Of a DNA stretch of 64,000 nucleotides, positions 7,979 through 17,559 are shown in pieces. Below the pieces are notes generated by a model, which did no database searches, was not told the origin of the DNA, and was given only the letters and a program-made list of their open reading frames with translations. The position numbers and the translations under genes were made by a program. The stretch's first letter is position 1; each line of letters begins with the position of its first letter. Origin of the DNA: Enterobacter asburiae (GTDB lineage Bacteria; Pseudomonadota; Gammaproteobacteria; Enterobacterales; Enterobacteriaceae); assembly GCF_024599655.1 (NCBI RefSeq), contig NZ_CP102247.1:2170001-2234000 (forward strand). Reading direction: 5' to 3'.

Positions 7979-8413
7979 ATGGCAGGCATTTTGGCAGGTA
8001 CGGCGGCAGCGGTTGGAATCCTTGATAAAGCGGTGAGCATCACCCAGAAACTGGCGAATAACAGTGATGAACTGGACAAGGCAACGCTCAAACTTGAGTT
8101 GGCTAATCTGATGGTTGAACTTGCTAACGCCAAAATCGAAGCGATAACTACCCAGACTTTGCTTTTCGACGCTGAACAAAAAAACAAGCACCTTGAAGAA
8201 CAGTTGGTAGATAAATCAACGTTCGTATTTAAGCCGCCGTTGTACTGGAAAGAAGGTGATGAAACTCCTTTCTGTCCGAGATGCTACGAAGGGGACAATA
8301 AGAAGCTTCACCTGCGCTCTGTCGTTCATGACGGTGTACCAGGATACGGGATTAAGCCGACCAATAATTGGTCATGTATGCACTGCAAGTTTTCCCAAAA
8401 AAAGAGTAGTTAA
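7979..8413 (+). CDS. Orphan 144-residue protein with coiled coil and paired CxxC motifs
   Basis: I do not recognise this gene. Residues ~1-25 are small and hydrophobic (AGILAGTAAAVGILDKAV). Residues ~25-75 are Leu/Ala/Glu-rich and likely a coiled coil. The C-terminal ~55 residues carry CPRC and CMHC about 40 residues apart with aromatic residues between, consistent with one zinc ribbon. It is read opposite to the PAAR operon, with its own upstream region of ~160 bp. ATG at 7979 is preceded by GGGAC. Nothing in the context fixes a function. Confidence 0.6.
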   Translation: MAGILAGTAAAVGILDKAVSITQKLANNSDELDKATLKLELANLMVELANAKIEAITTQTLLFDAEQKNKHLEEQLVDKSTFVFKPPLYWKEGDETPFCPRCYEGDNKKLHLRSVVHDGVPGYGIKPTNNWSCMHCKFSQKKSS

Positions 8414-8572
8414 AAACCTATTTTGTTTAGCTGCTTAGGATCATTCCGGGCCGTGATTACGGTCACGTAGAAGAGATGATCGGGGGGTATGTAATGTTTA
8501 CCAAGGCAAGGGGGTGATGCTCTTCGCCATTGTATGAGCTATTAAGCGCGAATTTTGAGGCTCTCCCGGTTT

Positions 8573-8974
8573 TTACCCCGACCATCCCCAAATATCCGAG
8601 GGGGAGGATGTACGGTAGAGCACCGAGGAGTAGCGGGGGCACTGTTGGCCCAACTCTGGGAGGCGCTCCACTTCGGCAACATCTCTTTCAAGGGCACATA
8701 GTAGATAGCTATCAAAGTCCTGCTTAGTGGCGGCTCGGTAGCCTTGAATCGTCCGCTTAAACTCTTCAATACCCATTGTCCCATTCTGAACGAGAGGAAT
8801 GTATGGGCGGATCTGATTCATGACCACTTCGGCTTGTTTTTGACTGTCAGTACCAAGACTCAGACGCACAAAACTTGTTGAATCATTTAGTCTAAAATTC
8901 GTGTAGTATGTGCGCCCACGAATCATTGTGTGTGACAGCTTGTGTGACACGTTGTTTGCCATGCTGTGTGCCAT
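8573..8974 (-). pseudogene. Truncated phage-type integrase, N-terminal fragment
   Basis: A 133-codon frame. Residues ~17-110 (MIRGRTYYTNFRL...FVRLSLGTDSQKQAEVVM...) resemble the N-terminal DNA-binding/SAM-like part of tyrosine integrases of enterobacterial islands. The frame ends shortly after, in a Ser/Pro/Trp-rich tail that looks unrelated, and no catalytic Arg-His-Arg-Tyr domain follows to the left. The start lies 68 bp from the right 13-bp repeat, the usual position of an int gene beside its att site. Called a remnant. Confidence 0.5.
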
Positions 8975-9041
8975 GAAATAGTTACAGATCAGCGAGTTAG
9001 TCTAATTTTAGCGTTAACTCGTTGTTTTAGAAAGTACACCA

Positions 9042-9054
9042 GACGCCTGTGAAG
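9042..9054 (+). repeat. Right copy of 13-bp direct repeat bounding the island (candidate att site)
   Basis: GACGCCTGTGAAG, identical to 4923-4935. It ends 20 bp before the rluB start codon, so rluB and its GAGGAAG ribosome-binding site are preserved outside the element. Confidence 0.55.
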
Positions 9055-9074
9055 GCGACACCTGAGGAAGCTCA

Positions 9075-9950
9075 ATGAGCGAGAAGTTACAGAAAGTGCT
9101 GGCGCGCGCCGGCCACGGCTCACGCCGTGAAATCGAAGCCATTATTGAAGCGGGCCGCGTGAGTGTGGACGGTAAAATCGCCACGCTGGGTGACCGCGTT
9201 GAAATCGTACCGGGGCTGAAGATCCGCATCGACGGTCATCTTATCTCCGTGAAGGAATCTGCTGAACAAATCTGTCGCGTACTGGCTTACTACAAGCCGG
9301 AAGGCGAGCTGTGCACCCGCAACGACCCGGAAGGTCGCCCGACGGTGTTTGACCGTCTGCCTAAACTGCGTGGCGCTCGCTGGATTGCCGTCGGTCGTCT
9401 GGACGTAAACACCTGCGGTCTGCTGCTGTTTACCACCGATGGTGAACTGGCAAACCGTCTGATGCACCCAAGCCGTGAAGTGGAACGTGAATACGCGGTG
9501 CGCGTATTTGGCCAGGTTGATGAGAACAAACTGCGCGATCTGTCGCGTGGCGTTCAGCTGGAAGACGGCCCTGCGGCGTTCAAAACCATTAAGTTTACCG
9601 GTGGGGAAGGCATTAACCAGTGGTACAACGTGACCCTGACCGAAGGACGTAACCGCGAGGTGCGTCGTCTGTGGGAAGCGGTAGGCGTCCAGGTAAGCCG
9701 TCTTATCCGTGTCCGTTACGGCGACATTCTGCTGCCGAAAGGACTGCCACGCGGCGGTTATACCGAACTGGATCTGACCCAAACCAACTACCTGCGCGAG
9801 CTGGTCGGCCTGACGCCGGAAACCACCTCAAAAGTGGCGGTGGAAAAAGACCGTCGTCGCATGAAGGCGAATCAGATCCGTCGTGCGGTGAAGCGTCACA
9901 GCCAGGTGAGCAGCAGCCGCCGCTCCGGCAGCCGTAATAACAACGGTTAA
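9075..9950 (+). CDS. rluB: 23S rRNA pseudouridine(2605) synthase
   Basis: RNA-modifying enzyme acting on the large ribosomal subunit. An N-terminal S4 RNA-binding domain (residues ~1-60) is followed by the RsuA/RluB-type catalytic domain. The motif GRLDVNTCGLLLFT places the catalytic Asp at residue 110, as in E. coli RluB. The basic C-terminal tail (RRMKANQIRRAVKRH) is typical. 291 residues. The ATG follows GAGGAAG directly after the island. It is convergent with btuR across a shared terminator. Confidence 0.96.
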   Translation: MSEKLQKVLARAGHGSRREIEAIIEAGRVSVDGKIATLGDRVEIVPGLKIRIDGHLISVKESAEQICRVLAYYKPEGELCTRNDPEGRPTVFDRLPKLRGARWIAVGRLDVNTCGLLLFTTDGELANRLMHPSREVEREYAVRVFGQVDENKLRDLSRGVQLEDGPAAFKTIKFTGGEGINQWYNVTLTEGRNREVRRLWEAVGVQVSRLIRVRYGDILLPKGLPRGGYTELDLTQTNYLRELVGLTPETTSKVAVEKDRRRMKANQIRRAVKRHSQVSSSRRSGSRNNNG

Positions 9951-9953
9951 TAT

Positions 9954-9981
9954 AAAAGCCCGGTGAATTCACCGGGCTTTT
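9954..9981. terminator. Bidirectional terminator between rluB and btuR
   Basis: The perfect palindrome AAAAGCCCGGTGAATTCACCGGGCTTTT, with A and T tracts on the two sides, serves both converging genes. Confidence 0.93.
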
Positions 9982-9986
9982 TTCTT

Positions 9987-10577
9987 TTAGTAATCAACAC
10001 CAATTTGCGCTTTGATGCCCGCATCAAACGCGTGTTTGACCGGACGCAGCTCGCTGACGGTATCGGCCATTTCCAGAATATCCCGATGACACCCGCGCCC
10101 CGTGACGATAACCGTCTGGTGTACAGGACGGTTCTTCAGAGCATCCAGCACGGCTTCCAGCGGCAGGTAGTCGTAGGCGACCATATAGGTGATCTCATCC
10201 AGCAGAACCATATTCAGCGAGGGATCGGCCAGCATTCTCTTTGCATGCTCCCAGACGGCGAGACAGGCGGCGGTGTCCGTTTCCCGGTTCTGGGTATTCC
10301 ACGTAAACCCGGTCGCCATGACCTGAAACTCGACGCCGTGAGGCTCGAGCAAATTCCGCTCGCCGTTGGGCCATGTGCCTTTAATAAACTGGATCACGCC
10401 CACTTTTTGCCCGTGACCGACGGCGCGTGTCGCCGTGCCGAATGCGGCGGTGGTTTTCCCCTTGCCGTTGCCGGTAAAGACGATGACGATCCCACGCTCG
10501 TCCTGTGCCGCCGCGACGCGCGCATCGACCTGTTCTTTCAGACGCTGCTGGCGCTGCTGATGACGTTCTTCACTCAT
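9987..10577 (-). CDS. btuR: Corrinoid (cob(I)yrinic acid a,c-diamide) adenosyltransferase
   Basis: Transfers the 5'-deoxyadenosyl group of ATP to the cobalt of corrinoids, in cobalamin salvage and synthesis. 196 residues with the family P-loop GNGKGKTT at residues 36-43, plus LLDEITYM and VTGRGCH downstream. AGGA precedes the ATG. The start overlaps the yciK stop by 4 bp (10574-10577), so yciK and btuR are co-transcribed, as in E. coli. Confidence 0.96.
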   Translation of the reverse strand: MSEERHQQRQQRLKEQVDARVAAAQDERGIVIVFTGNGKGKTTAAFGTATRAVGHGQKVGVIQFIKGTWPNGERNLLEPHGVEFQVMATGFTWNTQNRETDTAACLAVWEHAKRMLADPSLNMVLLDEITYMVAYDYLPLEAVLDALKNRPVHQTVIVTGRGCHRDILEMADTVSELRPVKHAFDAGIKAQIGVDY

Positions 10578-11335
10578 TGCGAAATTCCTGGTTTACGGCC
10601 CGGCTGGGCGTCAAAGGTCATCCCGGTTTTGCGGCGGCTGTCGTCGCCCATCAGCCAGAGATAGAGCGGCATAATGTCTGCCGGGGTTTTCAGCTTCTGC
10701 GGATCTTCGCTCGGGAACGCGCTGGCGCGCATTTTGGTGCGCGTACCGCCCGGGTTAATGCAGTTTACGCGCAGATGGCGGCTCTGATACTCCTCCGCCA
10801 GCACCTGCATCATGCCTTCGGTCGCGAATTTTGATACGGCATAGGCTCCCCAGTTAGCGCGACCCTCACGGCCAACGCTGGAAGAGGTAAAGACCAGGGA
10901 CCCTGCCTCGGATTTCAGTAATAAAGGAAGCAATGCCTGTGTGAGGAAAAACGTGCCGTTGACGTTGACCTGCATCACCTGCTGCCAGATATCAGGATCC
11001 TGTTCATCCATCGGACGCACTTCACCTAACAAGCCGGCGTTATGCAGCACGCCGTCGAGTCTCGGATAGTGGGCGCCGATGCGCTGGGATAACTCCTGGC
11101 ACACCGCGGGCGTGCAGGTCAGCAAATCCAGTGTATACCACGGGGCCGGCGTGCCGCTTACAGCCTCAATCTCCTGAGCGACGTTTTTCAGTTTTTCTTC
11201 GTTGCGCCCAATCAAAATAACGTTTGCGCCGTATTCGGCGTATGTCAGGGCCGCCTCGCGGCCAATCCCGTCGCTGGCACCTGTGACAAGAATGATCCGG
11301 TTTTGCAGCAGATTTTTTTGCGGTTGATAATGCAC
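10574..11335 (-). CDS. yciK: YciK, short-chain dehydrogenase/reductase-family oxidoreductase
   Basis: 253 residues of the classical SDR fold. The cofactor glycine motif TGASDGIG is at residues 18-25, HNAG at ~98-101, and the active site has Ser in SLVFTSSS and Tyr165-x3-Lys169 (YAVSK). The physiological substrate is not established. The start is GTG at 11335 after GAGGAG. It leads the yciK-btuR operon and is divergent from sohB. The 251-bp space to sohB probably holds divergent promoters that I could not assign. Confidence 0.93.
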   Translation of the reverse strand: MHYQPQKNLLQNRIILVTGASDGIGREAALTYAEYGANVILIGRNEEKLKNVAQEIEAVSGTPAPWYTLDLLTCTPAVCQELSQRIGAHYPRLDGVLHNAGLLGEVRPMDEQDPDIWQQVMQVNVNGTFFLTQALLPLLLKSEAGSLVFTSSSVGREGRANWGAYAVSKFATEGMMQVLAEEYQSRHLRVNCINPGGTRTKMRASAFPSEDPQKLKTPADIMPLYLWLMGDDSRRKTGMTFDAQPGRKPGISQ

Positions 11336-11586
11336 GGTGACTCCTCAGGCGACCGGTAACGCAGTGGCGCCTTTATGATGACTTTTCGGCTTTATGCCCG
11401 AATTAGCCTAATAATTCAATCAGTCTACAGGACGCATTACTGTAAAATTAACAATTTGCAAATATTTAAACTCCAGGGCGGGGATTCCTGAAGGCGGCTC
11501 GCAGAGGTAATGTCACGAGCGAGACGCATGAGCAGGGCTGTTGTACACTGCCGTGAAAGATTCGTGGTTAAATCAAGGTGGAACGC

Positions 11587-12633
<1,047 letters not shown>

Positions 12634-12636
12634 ACA

Positions 12637-12664
12637 AAAACGCGAGGCACATGCCTCGCGTTTT
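12637..12664. terminator. Bidirectional terminator between sohB and yciN
   Basis: A near-perfect inverted repeat AAAACGCGAGGCA / TGCCTCGCGTTTT with A and T tracts on its sides, between the converging sohB and yciN genes. Confidence 0.93.
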
Positions 12665-12667
12665 GCA

Positions 12668-12919
12668 TTAATCGACCAGGTGATATTTCTCGGAAAGCGT
12701 ATGCGCCAGGTATTTGAACATGTTAAACACGGCGGTGCTTTTCGGGGTCGGCAACCCCTGCTCGTCAAGGAAGTATTCGCCGCTGAAAATCAGCACGCCA
12801 TTACGCTGCTCGACGCCGGTGGCTTCAATGCCCGCCAACGTATCTTCATGGTCACGAATAAGCTTGTTTGCTTCGATAAGCAGAGAGGCTCGGTCAATAG
12901 GTTGGGTCGTATTCTGCAT
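12668..12919 (-). CDS. yciN: YciN, conserved small protein
   Basis: 83 residues, the same length as E. coli YciN and highly similar (TQPIDR, HEDTLAGIEATGV, FLDEQGLPT, STAVFNMFK). Soluble and acidic, function unknown. The start at 12919 is set by AAGGAG just upstream; an open frame extends further 5' but has no such site. It stands alone, convergent with sohB and divergent from topA. Confidence 0.93.
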   Translation of the reverse strand: MQNTTQPIDRASLLIEANKLIRDHEDTLAGIEATGVEQRNGVLIFSGEYFLDEQGLPTPKSTAVFNMFKYLAHTLSEKYHLVD

Positions 12920-13318
12920 AATCCACTCCTTAAACAGTGACAATAGTCTACGCCGAGGGCGCTTTGGGGGCAAATTTTCCCTGTAATGTGAGGGGATAAG
13001 GTGCAGGGGCCTGGCTGGCGGGATTTGCTTTTGCATGCTAATAAAGTTGCGTAACGAATTTTATCAGGTAGAGTGTGCGCTTTCGTCATTCTGGCAACAG
13101 AATTGCTTGACATTCAACCGGGAATTCGTCACGAATTACACGAGATGTGAGAAAAATACCCGAAAACTCAATCACCTGGGCGTCTTTTCTTTAACGCCCG
13201 GTAAGACAAAGGGGTTGATATCTCCTGACGCAGTCGCAATATCATTGGCTCGTCGTCAGCGGAAGGGAAATCAACGTGCGGCGTATTCCTGGAAGAATTA
13301 AATTAGGTAAAGGTGAAT
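12920..13318. promoter_or_regulatory. yciN-topA divergent intergenic region
   Basis: 399 bp with no supported gene. It must hold the yciN promoter and the topA promoters (several in E. coli, responding to supercoiling, heat and growth phase). A perfect -35 hexamer TTGACA is at 13107-13112 on the plus strand, but I find no good -10 at standard spacing. A 6-bp stem GGGCGT/ACGCCC (13178-13199) lies in the presumed topA leader. Confidence 0.4.
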
Positions 13319-15916
13319 ATGGGTAAAGCTCTCGTCATCGTTGAGTCCCCGGCAAAAGCCAAAACGATCAATAAGTATCTGGGTAATGACTACGTGGTTA
13401 AGTCCAGCGTGGGTCATATCCGCGATTTGCCGACCAGTGGCTCAGCCAGCAAAAAGAGCGCAGACTCTACCTCCACCAAAGGGGCTAAAAAGCCTAAAAA
13501 GGATGAACGTAGCGCGCTTGTCAACCGCATGGGTGTGAACCCATGGCACAACTGGGATGCACAATATGAAGTGCTGCCCGGGAAAGAAAAAGTCGTTAAC
13601 GAGCTGAAGCAGCTTGCTGAAAAAGCAGACCACATCTATCTCGCAACCGACCTTGACCGCGAAGGGGAGGCCATTGCGTGGCACCTGCGGGAAGTGATTG
13701 GTGGTGATGACAAACGCTACAGCCGTGTAGTGTTTAACGAAATTACGAAGAATGCGATTCGTCAGGCGTTTGAGAAGCCGGGCGAACTGAATATTGACCG
13801 TGTAAACGCACAGCAGGCACGTCGCTTTATGGACCGCGTTGTGGGCTACATGGTTTCTCCACTGCTGTGGAAGAAGATTGCCCGTGGCCTGTCCGCAGGT
13901 CGTGTGCAGTCCGTCGCCGTGCGTCTGGTCGTTGAGCGTGAGCGCGAAATTAAAGCCTTCGTGCCGGAAGAGTTCTGGGAAGTTGACGCCAATGTGACCA
14001 CGCCGGGCGGTGACGCTCTGCCGCTGCAGGTCAGTCATCACAACGATAAGCCTTTCCGTCCAGAAAACCGCGACCAGACCATGGCCGCCGTTGCGCTGCT
14101 GGAAAAAGCACGCTATCAAGTGCTGGAACGTGAAGACAAACCGACCAGCAGCAAGCCGGGTGCGCCGTTCATTACCTCTACGCTGCAACAGGCTGCAAGC
14201 ACGCGTCTGGGTTATGGCGTGAAGAAAACCATGATGATGGCGCAGCGCTTGTATGAAGCGGGTTACATCACTTACATGCGTACTGACTCCACCAACCTGA
14301 GCCAGGACGCTGTGAATATGGTTCGCGGCTATATCAGCGACAATTTCGGCAAAAAATATCTGCCGGAAAGTGCGAATCAGTACGCCAGCAAAGAGAATTC
14401 CCAGGAAGCGCACGAAGCAATTCGTCCTTCCGACGTCTCCGTCCTCGCGGAATCGTTAAAAGATATGGAAGCGGATGCGCAGAAGCTGTATCAGCTGATC
14501 TGGCGCCAGTTTGTCGCTTGTCAGATGACGCCTGCGAAGTACGACTCCACAACGCTGACCGTCGGCGCGGGTGATTTCCGCCTGAAGGCGCGGGGTCGTA
14601 TTCTGCGCTTCGACGGCTGGACGAAAGTGATGCCTGCGCTGCGTAAAGGCGATGAAGACAGAACGCTGCCTGCGGTTAATAAAGGTGACGAGTTGTCGCT
14701 TGTCGATCTGGTTCCGGCACAGCACTTCACCAAGCCGCCTGCGCGCTTCAGTGAAGCGTCCCTGGTGAAAGAGCTGGAAAAACGCGGTATTGGTCGTCCG
14801 TCGACCTACGCGTCCATCATCTCGACGATTCAGGACCGTGGCTACGTACGCGTTGAAAACCGTCGTTTCTATGCGGAAAAAATGGGTGAGATCGTCACCG
14901 ACCGTCTGGAAGCTAACTTCCGCGAGTTGATGAACTACGATTTCACCGCGCAAATGGAAGACAGCCTCGACCAGGTTGCCAGCCATCAGGCGGAATGGAA
15001 AAAGGTACTCGACAGCTTCTTCAGCGACTTTACCGACCAGCTTGAAAAAGCGGAGAAGGATCCTGAAGAGGGCGGCATGCTGCCTAACCAGATGGTTCTG
15101 ACCAGCATCGACTGCCCAACATGCGGCCGCAAGATGGGGATCCGCACCGCAACCACGGGCGTCTTCCTTGGCTGCTCCGGCTACGCGCTGTCACCAAAAG
15201 AGCGCTGCAAAACCACCATCAACCTGGTGCCGGAGAACGAAGTTCTCAACGTGCTGGAAGGTGACGATGCGGAAACTAACGCTCTGCGTGCCAAACGCCG
15301 CTGCAAAAAATGCGGCACGGCAATGGATAGCTACCTGATCGATCCAAAACGTAAGCTGCACGTCTGCGGTAATAACCCAACGTGTGACGGGTATGAGATC
15401 GAAGAGGGTGAGTTCCGCATTAAAGGCTATGACGGCCCGATTGTGGAGTGTGAGAAGTGTGGCTCTGAAATGCACCTGAAAATGGGGCGTTTCGGTAAGT
15501 ACATGGCCTGTACCAACGACGAGTGTAAAAACACGCGCAAAATTCTGCGTAACGGTGAAGTGGCTCCGCCGAAGGAAGATCCGGTTCCGCTGCCAGAACT
15601 GCCGTGCGAGAAATCCGACGCGTACTTCGTGCTGCGTGACGGGGCTGCGGGTGTCTTCCTCGCCGCCAACACCTTCCCGAAATCGCGTGAAACTCGCGCG
15701 CCGCTGGTGGAAGAGTTGCACCGCTTCCGCGATCGTCTGCCTGAGAAACTGCGTTATCTGGCCGATGCGCCACAGCAGGATCCGGAAGGCAACAAAACCG
15801 TGGTGCGGTTTAGCCGTAAAACCAAGCAGCAGTATGTTGCGGCCGAGAAAGAGGGTAAAGCGACCGGATGGTCAGCTTTCTTTGTCGATGGCAAATGGGT
15901 TGAAGGCAAGAAATAA
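13319..15916 (+). CDS. topA: DNA topoisomerase I
   Basis: Type IA topoisomerase that relaxes negative supercoils. 865 residues, as in E. coli. The Toprim domain includes VESPAKAK (Glu9) and the acidic triad ATDLDREGEA (~111-115). The active-site Tyr is in YITYMRTDST (~residue 319). The C-terminal third carries three four-cysteine zinc ribbons (CPTC..C...C, CKKC..CGNNPTC, CEKC..CTNDEC) and a final basic domain. The ATG at 13319 follows AAAGGTG; an in-frame GTG two codons earlier is less likely. Confidence 0.98.
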   Translation: MGKALVIVESPAKAKTINKYLGNDYVVKSSVGHIRDLPTSGSASKKSADSTSTKGAKKPKKDERSALVNRMGVNPWHNWDAQYEVLPGKEKVVNELKQLAEKADHIYLATDLDREGEAIAWHLREVIGGDDKRYSRVVFNEITKNAIRQAFEKPGELNIDRVNAQQARRFMDRVVGYMVSPLLWKKIARGLSAGRVQSVAVRLVVEREREIKAFVPEEFWEVDANVTTPGGDALPLQVSHHNDKPFRPENRDQTMAAVALLEKARYQVLEREDKPTSSKPGAPFITSTLQQAASTRLGYGVKKTMMMAQRLYEAGYITYMRTDSTNLSQDAVNMVRGYISDNFGKKYLPESANQYASKENSQEAHEAIRPSDVSVLAESLKDMEADAQKLYQLIWRQFVACQMTPAKYDSTTLTVGAGDFRLKARGRILRFDGWTKVMPALRKGDEDRTLPAVNKGDELSLVDLVPAQHFTKPPARFSEASLVKELEKRGIGRPSTYASIISTIQDRGYVRVENRRFYAEKMGEIVTDRLEANFRELMNYDFTAQMEDSLDQVASHQAEWKKVLDSFFSDFTDQLEKAEKDPEEGGMLPNQMVLTSIDCPTCGRKMGIRTATTGVFLGCSGYALSPKERCKTTINLVPENEVLNVLEGDDAETNALRAKRRCKKCGTAMDSYLIDPKRKLHVCGNNPTCDGYEIEEGEFRIKGYDGPIVECEKCGSEMHLKMGRFGKYMACTNDECKNTRKILRNGEVAPPKEDPVPLPELPCEKSDAYFVLRDGAAGVFLAANTFPKSRETRAPLVEELHRFRDRLPEKLRYLADAPQQDPEGNKTVVRFSRKTKQQYVAAEKEGKATGWSAFFVDGKWVEGKK

Positions 15917-15941
15917 TCTTCCCTTACCGTAACTTACCTGT

Positions 15942-15969
15942 AAAAGGGCCGGATTTCCGGCCCTTTTTT
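15942..15969 (+). terminator. topA terminator
   Basis: An 11-bp stem AAAAGGGCCGG / CCGGCCCTTTT with a 4-base loop, followed by a run of T, starts 26 bp after the topA stop. Confidence 0.93.
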
Positions 15970-16103
15970 ATTGCCTTGTTATTATTTTTTGTTCCGTACT
16001 ATACAGTCAGGCTATAAATGATATAGTGGTTATAGTTAACCTGTTTCTTATTATTAAATCGTCTTAAGCGATTGACCGCATGCGCTAAATCGGATGGTCT
16101 GGC

Positions 16104-17078
16104 ATGAAATTACAGCAGCTTCGTTATATCGTTGAGGTGGTGAATCATAACCTTAACGTCTCTTCAACCGCCGAGGGGCTATATACCTCGCAACCGGGCA
16201 TCAGCAAACAAGTTCGTATGCTGGAGGATGAGTTAGGTATCCAGATATTTGCCCGCAGCGGTAAGCATCTTACCCAGGTGACGCCTGCGGGGCAGGAAAT
16301 CATCCGCATTGCGCGGGAAGTCCTCTCCAAAGTCGATGCGATTAAGTCAGTGGCAGGGGAACATACCTGGCCGGATAAAGGTTCGCTGTATATTGCCACG
16401 ACGCATACCCAGGCGCGCTATGCGCTTCCCGGTGTTATCAAAGGCTTTATCGAGCGTTATCCTCGCGTCTCTTTGCATATGCACCAGGGCTCGCCAACGC
16501 AAATTGCTGAAGCCGTTTCCAAGGGTAATGCAGACTTTGCCATCGCCACCGAAGCGCTTCACCTGTATGACGATCTGGTCATGCTTCCATGCTATCACTG
16601 GAACCGTTCTATCGTGGTGACCCCGGATCACCCCCTGGCGGGTAAAGGATCGGTCTCTATCGAAGAGCTGGCGCAATATCCGTTGGTGACGTACACGTTT
16701 GGCTTTACCGGCCGGTCCGAGCTTGATACGGCCTTTAACCGGGCAGGACTAACGCCGCGCATAGTCTTTACCGCGACGGATGCCGACGTGATTAAGACCT
16801 ATGTGCGGCTTGGTCTGGGGGTGGGCGTCATTGCCAGCATGGCGGTGGATCCGGTGTCAGACCCTGACCTGGTGCGTCTTGATGCGCACGATGTTTTCAG
16901 TCATAGCACCACCAAGATTGGATTCCGTCGCAGCACCTTCCTGCGCAGCTATATGTATGATTTTATTCAGCGCTTTGCCCCTCATTTAACGCGTGATGTG
17001 GTTGATACCGCCGTTGCATTACGCTCAAATGAAGATATTGAAGAGATGTTTAAAGACATCAAACTCCCCGAAAAATAA
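16104..17078 (+). CDS. cysB: CysB, LysR-type activator of the cysteine regulon
   Basis: Activates sulfate and thiosulfate uptake and cysteine synthesis genes with N-acetylserine as inducer, and represses itself. 324 residues, the E. coli length. The N-terminal winged helix-turn-helix (MKLQQLRYIVEVVNHNLNVS...GISKQVRMLEDELG) spans ~1-60. The effector domain has THTQARYALP and the GSPTQIAEAV motif that lines the inducer pocket. The AT-rich region 15970-16103, with repeated TATAG/TTATAG tracts, should hold the promoter and the autoregulatory CysB site. yciW, a CysB-linked gene in E. coli, is elsewhere in this window. Confidence 0.97.
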   Translation: MKLQQLRYIVEVVNHNLNVSSTAEGLYTSQPGISKQVRMLEDELGIQIFARSGKHLTQVTPAGQEIIRIAREVLSKVDAIKSVAGEHTWPDKGSLYIATTHTQARYALPGVIKGFIERYPRVSLHMHQGSPTQIAEAVSKGNADFAIATEALHLYDDLVMLPCYHWNRSIVVTPDHPLAGKGSVSIEELAQYPLVTYTFGFTGRSELDTAFNRAGLTPRIVFTATDADVIKTYVRLGLGVGVIASMAVDPVSDPDLVRLDAHDVFSHSTTKIGFRRSTFLRSYMYDFIQRFAPHLTRDVVDTAVALRSNEDIEEMFKDIKLPEK

Positions 17079-17085
17079 TCACACC

Positions 17086-17114
17086 CGGTATCTTTCCCTT
17101 ACGGAAAGATACCG
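17086..17114 (+). terminator. Stem-loop after cysB
   Basis: A 12-bp perfect stem CGGTATCTTTCC / GGAAAGATACCG with a 5-base loop starts 8 bp after the cysB stop. There is no clear T-tract, so termination may be partial or the stem may protect the 3' end. Confidence 0.6.
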
Positions 17115-17416
17115 AAATAACGCCTCAAAGCTAAATTAGAATTATCATCATCTACGCACTCCCTGTCATATAATGTCATTATCCATTTAACGTGTAAGGT
17201 TATAATGTCGTGAATTGGCGACAAAAGTAGAAACTAATTTACGCCTTCGCAAATTTTTCTTTTCAATTATTTATTTCTGGTCAAAAGATTGAATATTTCA
17301 TACCTCCCGGTGCGTAAATTCACTGGCTTTTCGGCTAAAGTTTCTTTAGGATTTATCTCAACAGATGATTAATTGTACCAATTGTTTGGTCCTAAATGAT
17401 AAGCGATATCGATTGT
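17115..17416 (+). promoter_or_regulatory. cysB-ymiA intergenic region with tandem TATAATGTC
   Basis: With the preceding hairpin this is a 338-bp stretch without a gene. TATAATGTC, containing a perfect -10 hexamer, occurs at 17169-17177 and again at 17201-17209, 32 bp apart. Neither has a good -35 box. A small stem GTCG/CGAC follows the second. They may be tandem start sites for ymiA-yciX-ymiC; this is a guess from pattern only. Confidence 0.3.
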
Positions 17417-17557
17417 ATGAGGTTAGCAATGCCTTCAGGAAGTGAAGAACCGCAAAGGGATCCTGCGCTCAAGCGTAAAGCCTGGCTGGCGGTCTTTCTC
17501 GTCTCTACCCTGTTTTGGGTGGTGGTTGCTCTCCTGGCCTGGAAATATTGGGGTTAA
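17417..17557 (+). CDS. ymiA: YmiA, small single-pass membrane protein
   Basis: 46 residues starting MRLAMPSGSEEPQRD. A charged N-terminus is followed by one membrane helix (~residues 24-43, AWLAVFLVSTLFWVVVALLAW) ending in KYWG. It matches E. coli YmiA (46 aa) in length, order and sequence pattern. Function unknown. yciX starts two bases after its stop, so they are probably translated together. Confidence 0.85.
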   Translation: MRLAMPSGSEEPQRDPALKRKAWLAVFLVSTLFWVVVALLAWKYWG

Positions 17558-17559
17558 AT

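Larger units (their letters stand above)
4923..9054. mobile_element. Accessory island between yciO and rluB: PAAR effector module with integrase remnant
   Basis: This stretch interrupts an otherwise E. coli-like order (yciO - rluB; the E. coli gene here is yciQ). It is visibly AT-richer than the flanks, is bounded by the 13-bp direct repeat, and contains a truncated integrase 68 bp from the right repeat. The cargo is a PAAR-domain effector, two putative immunity genes, a broken upstream frame and one orphan gene. The left end, 4936-5105, holds no gene I can support; a 7-bp stem GCCAGCA/TGCTGGC at 5074-5091 may end the leftward operon but lacks a T-tract. That the island is now immobile is inferred from the integrase truncation. 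Confidence 0.6.

Noticed and set aside
11336..11586. sohB promoter using TTGTAC at 11541 or TACACT at 11544
   Set aside because: No partner hexamer at proper spacing, so not called.
13442..14413. 323-codon minus-strand frame inside topA
   Set aside because: Antisense shadow of a highly conserved gene with strong codon bias.
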